Assembly (NCBI GenBank): GCA_015075325.1
Contig: JABTUP010000010.1
Location: 1-64,000, forward strand
DNA from: Flavobacteriales bacterium
GTDB taxonomy: Bacteria; Bacteroidota; Bacteroidia; Flavobacteriales_E; Vicingaceae
DNA: 64,000 nt
Direction: 5' to 3'
The notes under the pieces were generated by a model. The model made no database searches. It was not told the origin of the DNA and saw nothing but the letters and a program-made list of their open reading frames with translations. Below, piece by piece: positions 63,000 to 64,000 of the stretch (position 1 is the stretch's first letter; every line of letters starts with the position of its first letter). Made by a program: the position numbers and the translations under genes.

Positions 63000-63482
63000 A
63001 TGAACACATTAGTATTAGGATTGGGCGGAAATAAAGGTGATGTTAAAACAACTCTTAAATTAGCAGAACAATTTATTTTAGAAGAGCTTGGCGAAATAAA
63101 AAGCATTTCATCAATTTATAAAACCGCAGCTTGGGGAAATACCAATCAACCCGATTTTTTAAATATGGTGTTGATTTTAGATACAAAAGAAAAAGTAGAA
63201 TTCTGCTTAAAAAAAGTCCTAAATATCGAACAAAAACTTGGTCGAATAAGAACCGAAGAAAAGTGGATTGAACGAACAATAGATATCGATATTTTATTCT
63301 ATAATCAGCAAATAATTGAACATGATGATTTAAAAGTGCCTCATCCTTTTCTACATAAACGAAAATTTGTGTTGATTCCATTAAACGAAGTAGCTCCAAA
63401 ATTTATACATCCAATATTTAACACAAGCATAGAAATATTGTTAAAAAAATGCACAGATGAGCTTGATGTTCAGAAAGTTTAA
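63000..63482 (+). CDS. folK: 2-Amino-4-hydroxy-6-hydroxymethyldihydropteridine diphosphokinase
   Basis: A 160-residue enzyme that transfers pyrophosphate to hydroxymethyl-dihydropterin, the step before FolP. ATG at 63000 gives the family start MNTLVLGLGGNKGDVKTTLK; the upstream in-frame start (GTG 62955) would add 15 residues encoded by the tandem repeat and is rejected. Motifs: SSIYKTAAWGNTNQPDFLNM near residue 33, LGRIRTEEKWIERTIDIDIL near 80 (holding the R and D residues of the active site) and VPHPFLHKRKFVLIPLNEV near 112. Normal length. Confidence 0.95.
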   Translation: MNTLVLGLGGNKGDVKTTLKLAEQFILEELGEIKSISSIYKTAAWGNTNQPDFLNMVLILDTKEKVEFCLKKVLNIEQKLGRIRTEEKWIERTIDIDILFYNQQIIEHDDLKVPHPFLHKRKFVLIPLNEVAPKFIHPIFNTSIEILLKKCTDELDVQKV

Positions 63483-63585
63483 ATATGAAAGCAATATATT
63501 GTATAAAAATTTTTATATGTAAAAAGTAATGGTTATCATTGCAACCGAAAAACTAAACTAGATTTTAAAGAAAAATTCTATAAAA

Positions 63586-64000
63586 ATGAAAAACCAAAAC
63601 GCAAAATTATTAGCCCTTGCAGTTGTTACTTCTACTGCATTTATTGCTTGTAATCCATTATCTAAAATGGTAAAAAGACAAAATGAAGTTAATTTTACAT
63701 TAACTCCAAATCCAGTTGAAATGCATGCAGATTCAATTTCAATTGCATTAAACGGTAGTTTTCCAACTAAATATTTTAACAAAAAAGTATCTGCTGTAAT
63801 TACTCCAGTTATTAAATATGGTGCTGGTGAAGAAGCTTTTGCACCATTAAAATTAAAAGGTGAAGTTTCTGAAGAAGAAGGAACAGTAATTAACTTCGAA
63901 AAAGGTGGTACTTTTAGTCATACAGCTAAAATTCCTTACAAAGATGGTATGGATGTGGCAACTGTTGAATTAAGAGTTGATGGTAAATACAAAACACAAA
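63586..64000 (+). CDS. Lipoprotein of unknown function (partial)
   Basis: Starts at ATG 63586 (MKNQNAKLLALAVVTSTAFI) with a lipobox at Cys22 (FIAC). The chain then reads CNPLSKMVKRQNEVNFTLTP and PNPVEMHADSISIALNGSFP, with further beta-like segments to the window edge. The rest is cut off. It resembles the N-terminus of Bacteroidota envelope lipoproteins that end in OmpA-type or TPR domains, but the part that would decide this is missing. Its upstream leader of 103 bases is AT-rich without a clear promoter match. Confidence 0.75.
   Translation, partial: MKNQNAKLLALAVVTSTAFIACNPLSKMVKRQNEVNFTLTPNPVEMHADSISIALNGSFPTKYFNKKVSAVITPVIKYGAGEEAFAPLKLKGEVSEEEGTVINFEKGGTFSHTAKIPYKDGMDVATVELRVDGKYKTQ

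Overview
This 64 kb window is an AT-rich chromosome segment from a member of the Bacteroidota, most likely a free-living member of the Flavobacteriia or a close relative. The assignment rests on several traits seen in the sequence. Three secreted proteins end in type IX secretion (T9SS) sorting domains, one type B and two type A. There is a fused CcoN-CcoO cbb3 oxidase operon of the Bacteroidota kind. Bacteroidota-typical families are present (BT_3928-like DoxX, DUF1599, DUF4159), and some intergenic regions carry -33 TTTG / -7 TAnnTTTG promoters. I saw no rRNA, tRNA, CRISPR array or prophage.

Layout. 1-4.7 kb: a partial DoxX-type membrane protein, DUF1599, folP, a possibly frameshifted hypothetical gene, an M48 lipoprotein protease and clpS. 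4.7-16.7 kb: a leftward block with a 2231-residue protein (TPR, PD40 propeller, carboxypeptidase-regulatory-like domain, coiled coil, three SPOR-like domains), a 1479-residue secreted protein of unknown function, and prmA. 16.8-24.4 kb: housekeeping genes (an ACT-like protein, HU, RNase Z, STAS protein, PhoH, SAM hydroxide adenosyltransferase, a monooxygenase-like protein, a class III aminotransferase and a small beta-barrel candidate). 24.6-31.9 kb: an accessory stretch with a DUF1016 nuclease gene broken by one nonsense codon, a His-rich lipoprotein methyltransferase, a REP-like palindrome next to the last codons of a REP-associated transposase, HutD, M50 and S41 peptidases, a spondin-domain lipoprotein and an RlmI-like methyltransferase. 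32-34 kb: the thiol peroxidase gene tpx is split by a complete 1530-bp IS1595-type element with 27-bp inverted ends, an 8-bp target duplication and a membrane-protein passenger gene. 34.1-42.8 kb: three T9SS cargo proteins around a class V aminotransferase. 42.9-47.5 kb: an unknown helical protein, uvrB, psd and a Cys/Lys-rich secreted peptide.

47.6-56.9 kb is the cbb3 cytochrome oxidase cluster: ccoI, ccoS, ccoNO, ccoQ, ccoP, ccoG, a FixH-like gene and a SafE/CcoH-like gene, all leftward, divergent from an FNR-like regulator with N-terminal cysteines. A strong terminator-like hairpin separates the structural genes from ccoG and the genes after it. 56.9-64 kb holds a tightly overlapped leftward operon (rsmE, DUF4159, a PQQ-propeller-like protein, a THUMP-like methyltransferase), then sppA, folK and the start of a lipoprotein gene that runs off the window.

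The main points of interest are mobile-element and decay events (IS in tpx, nonsense mutation in DUF1016, REP plus transposase remnant, several dispersed palindromes), the PorE-like but SPOR-ended giant protein, and a T9SS-exported hydrolase of cutinase/polyesterase type.
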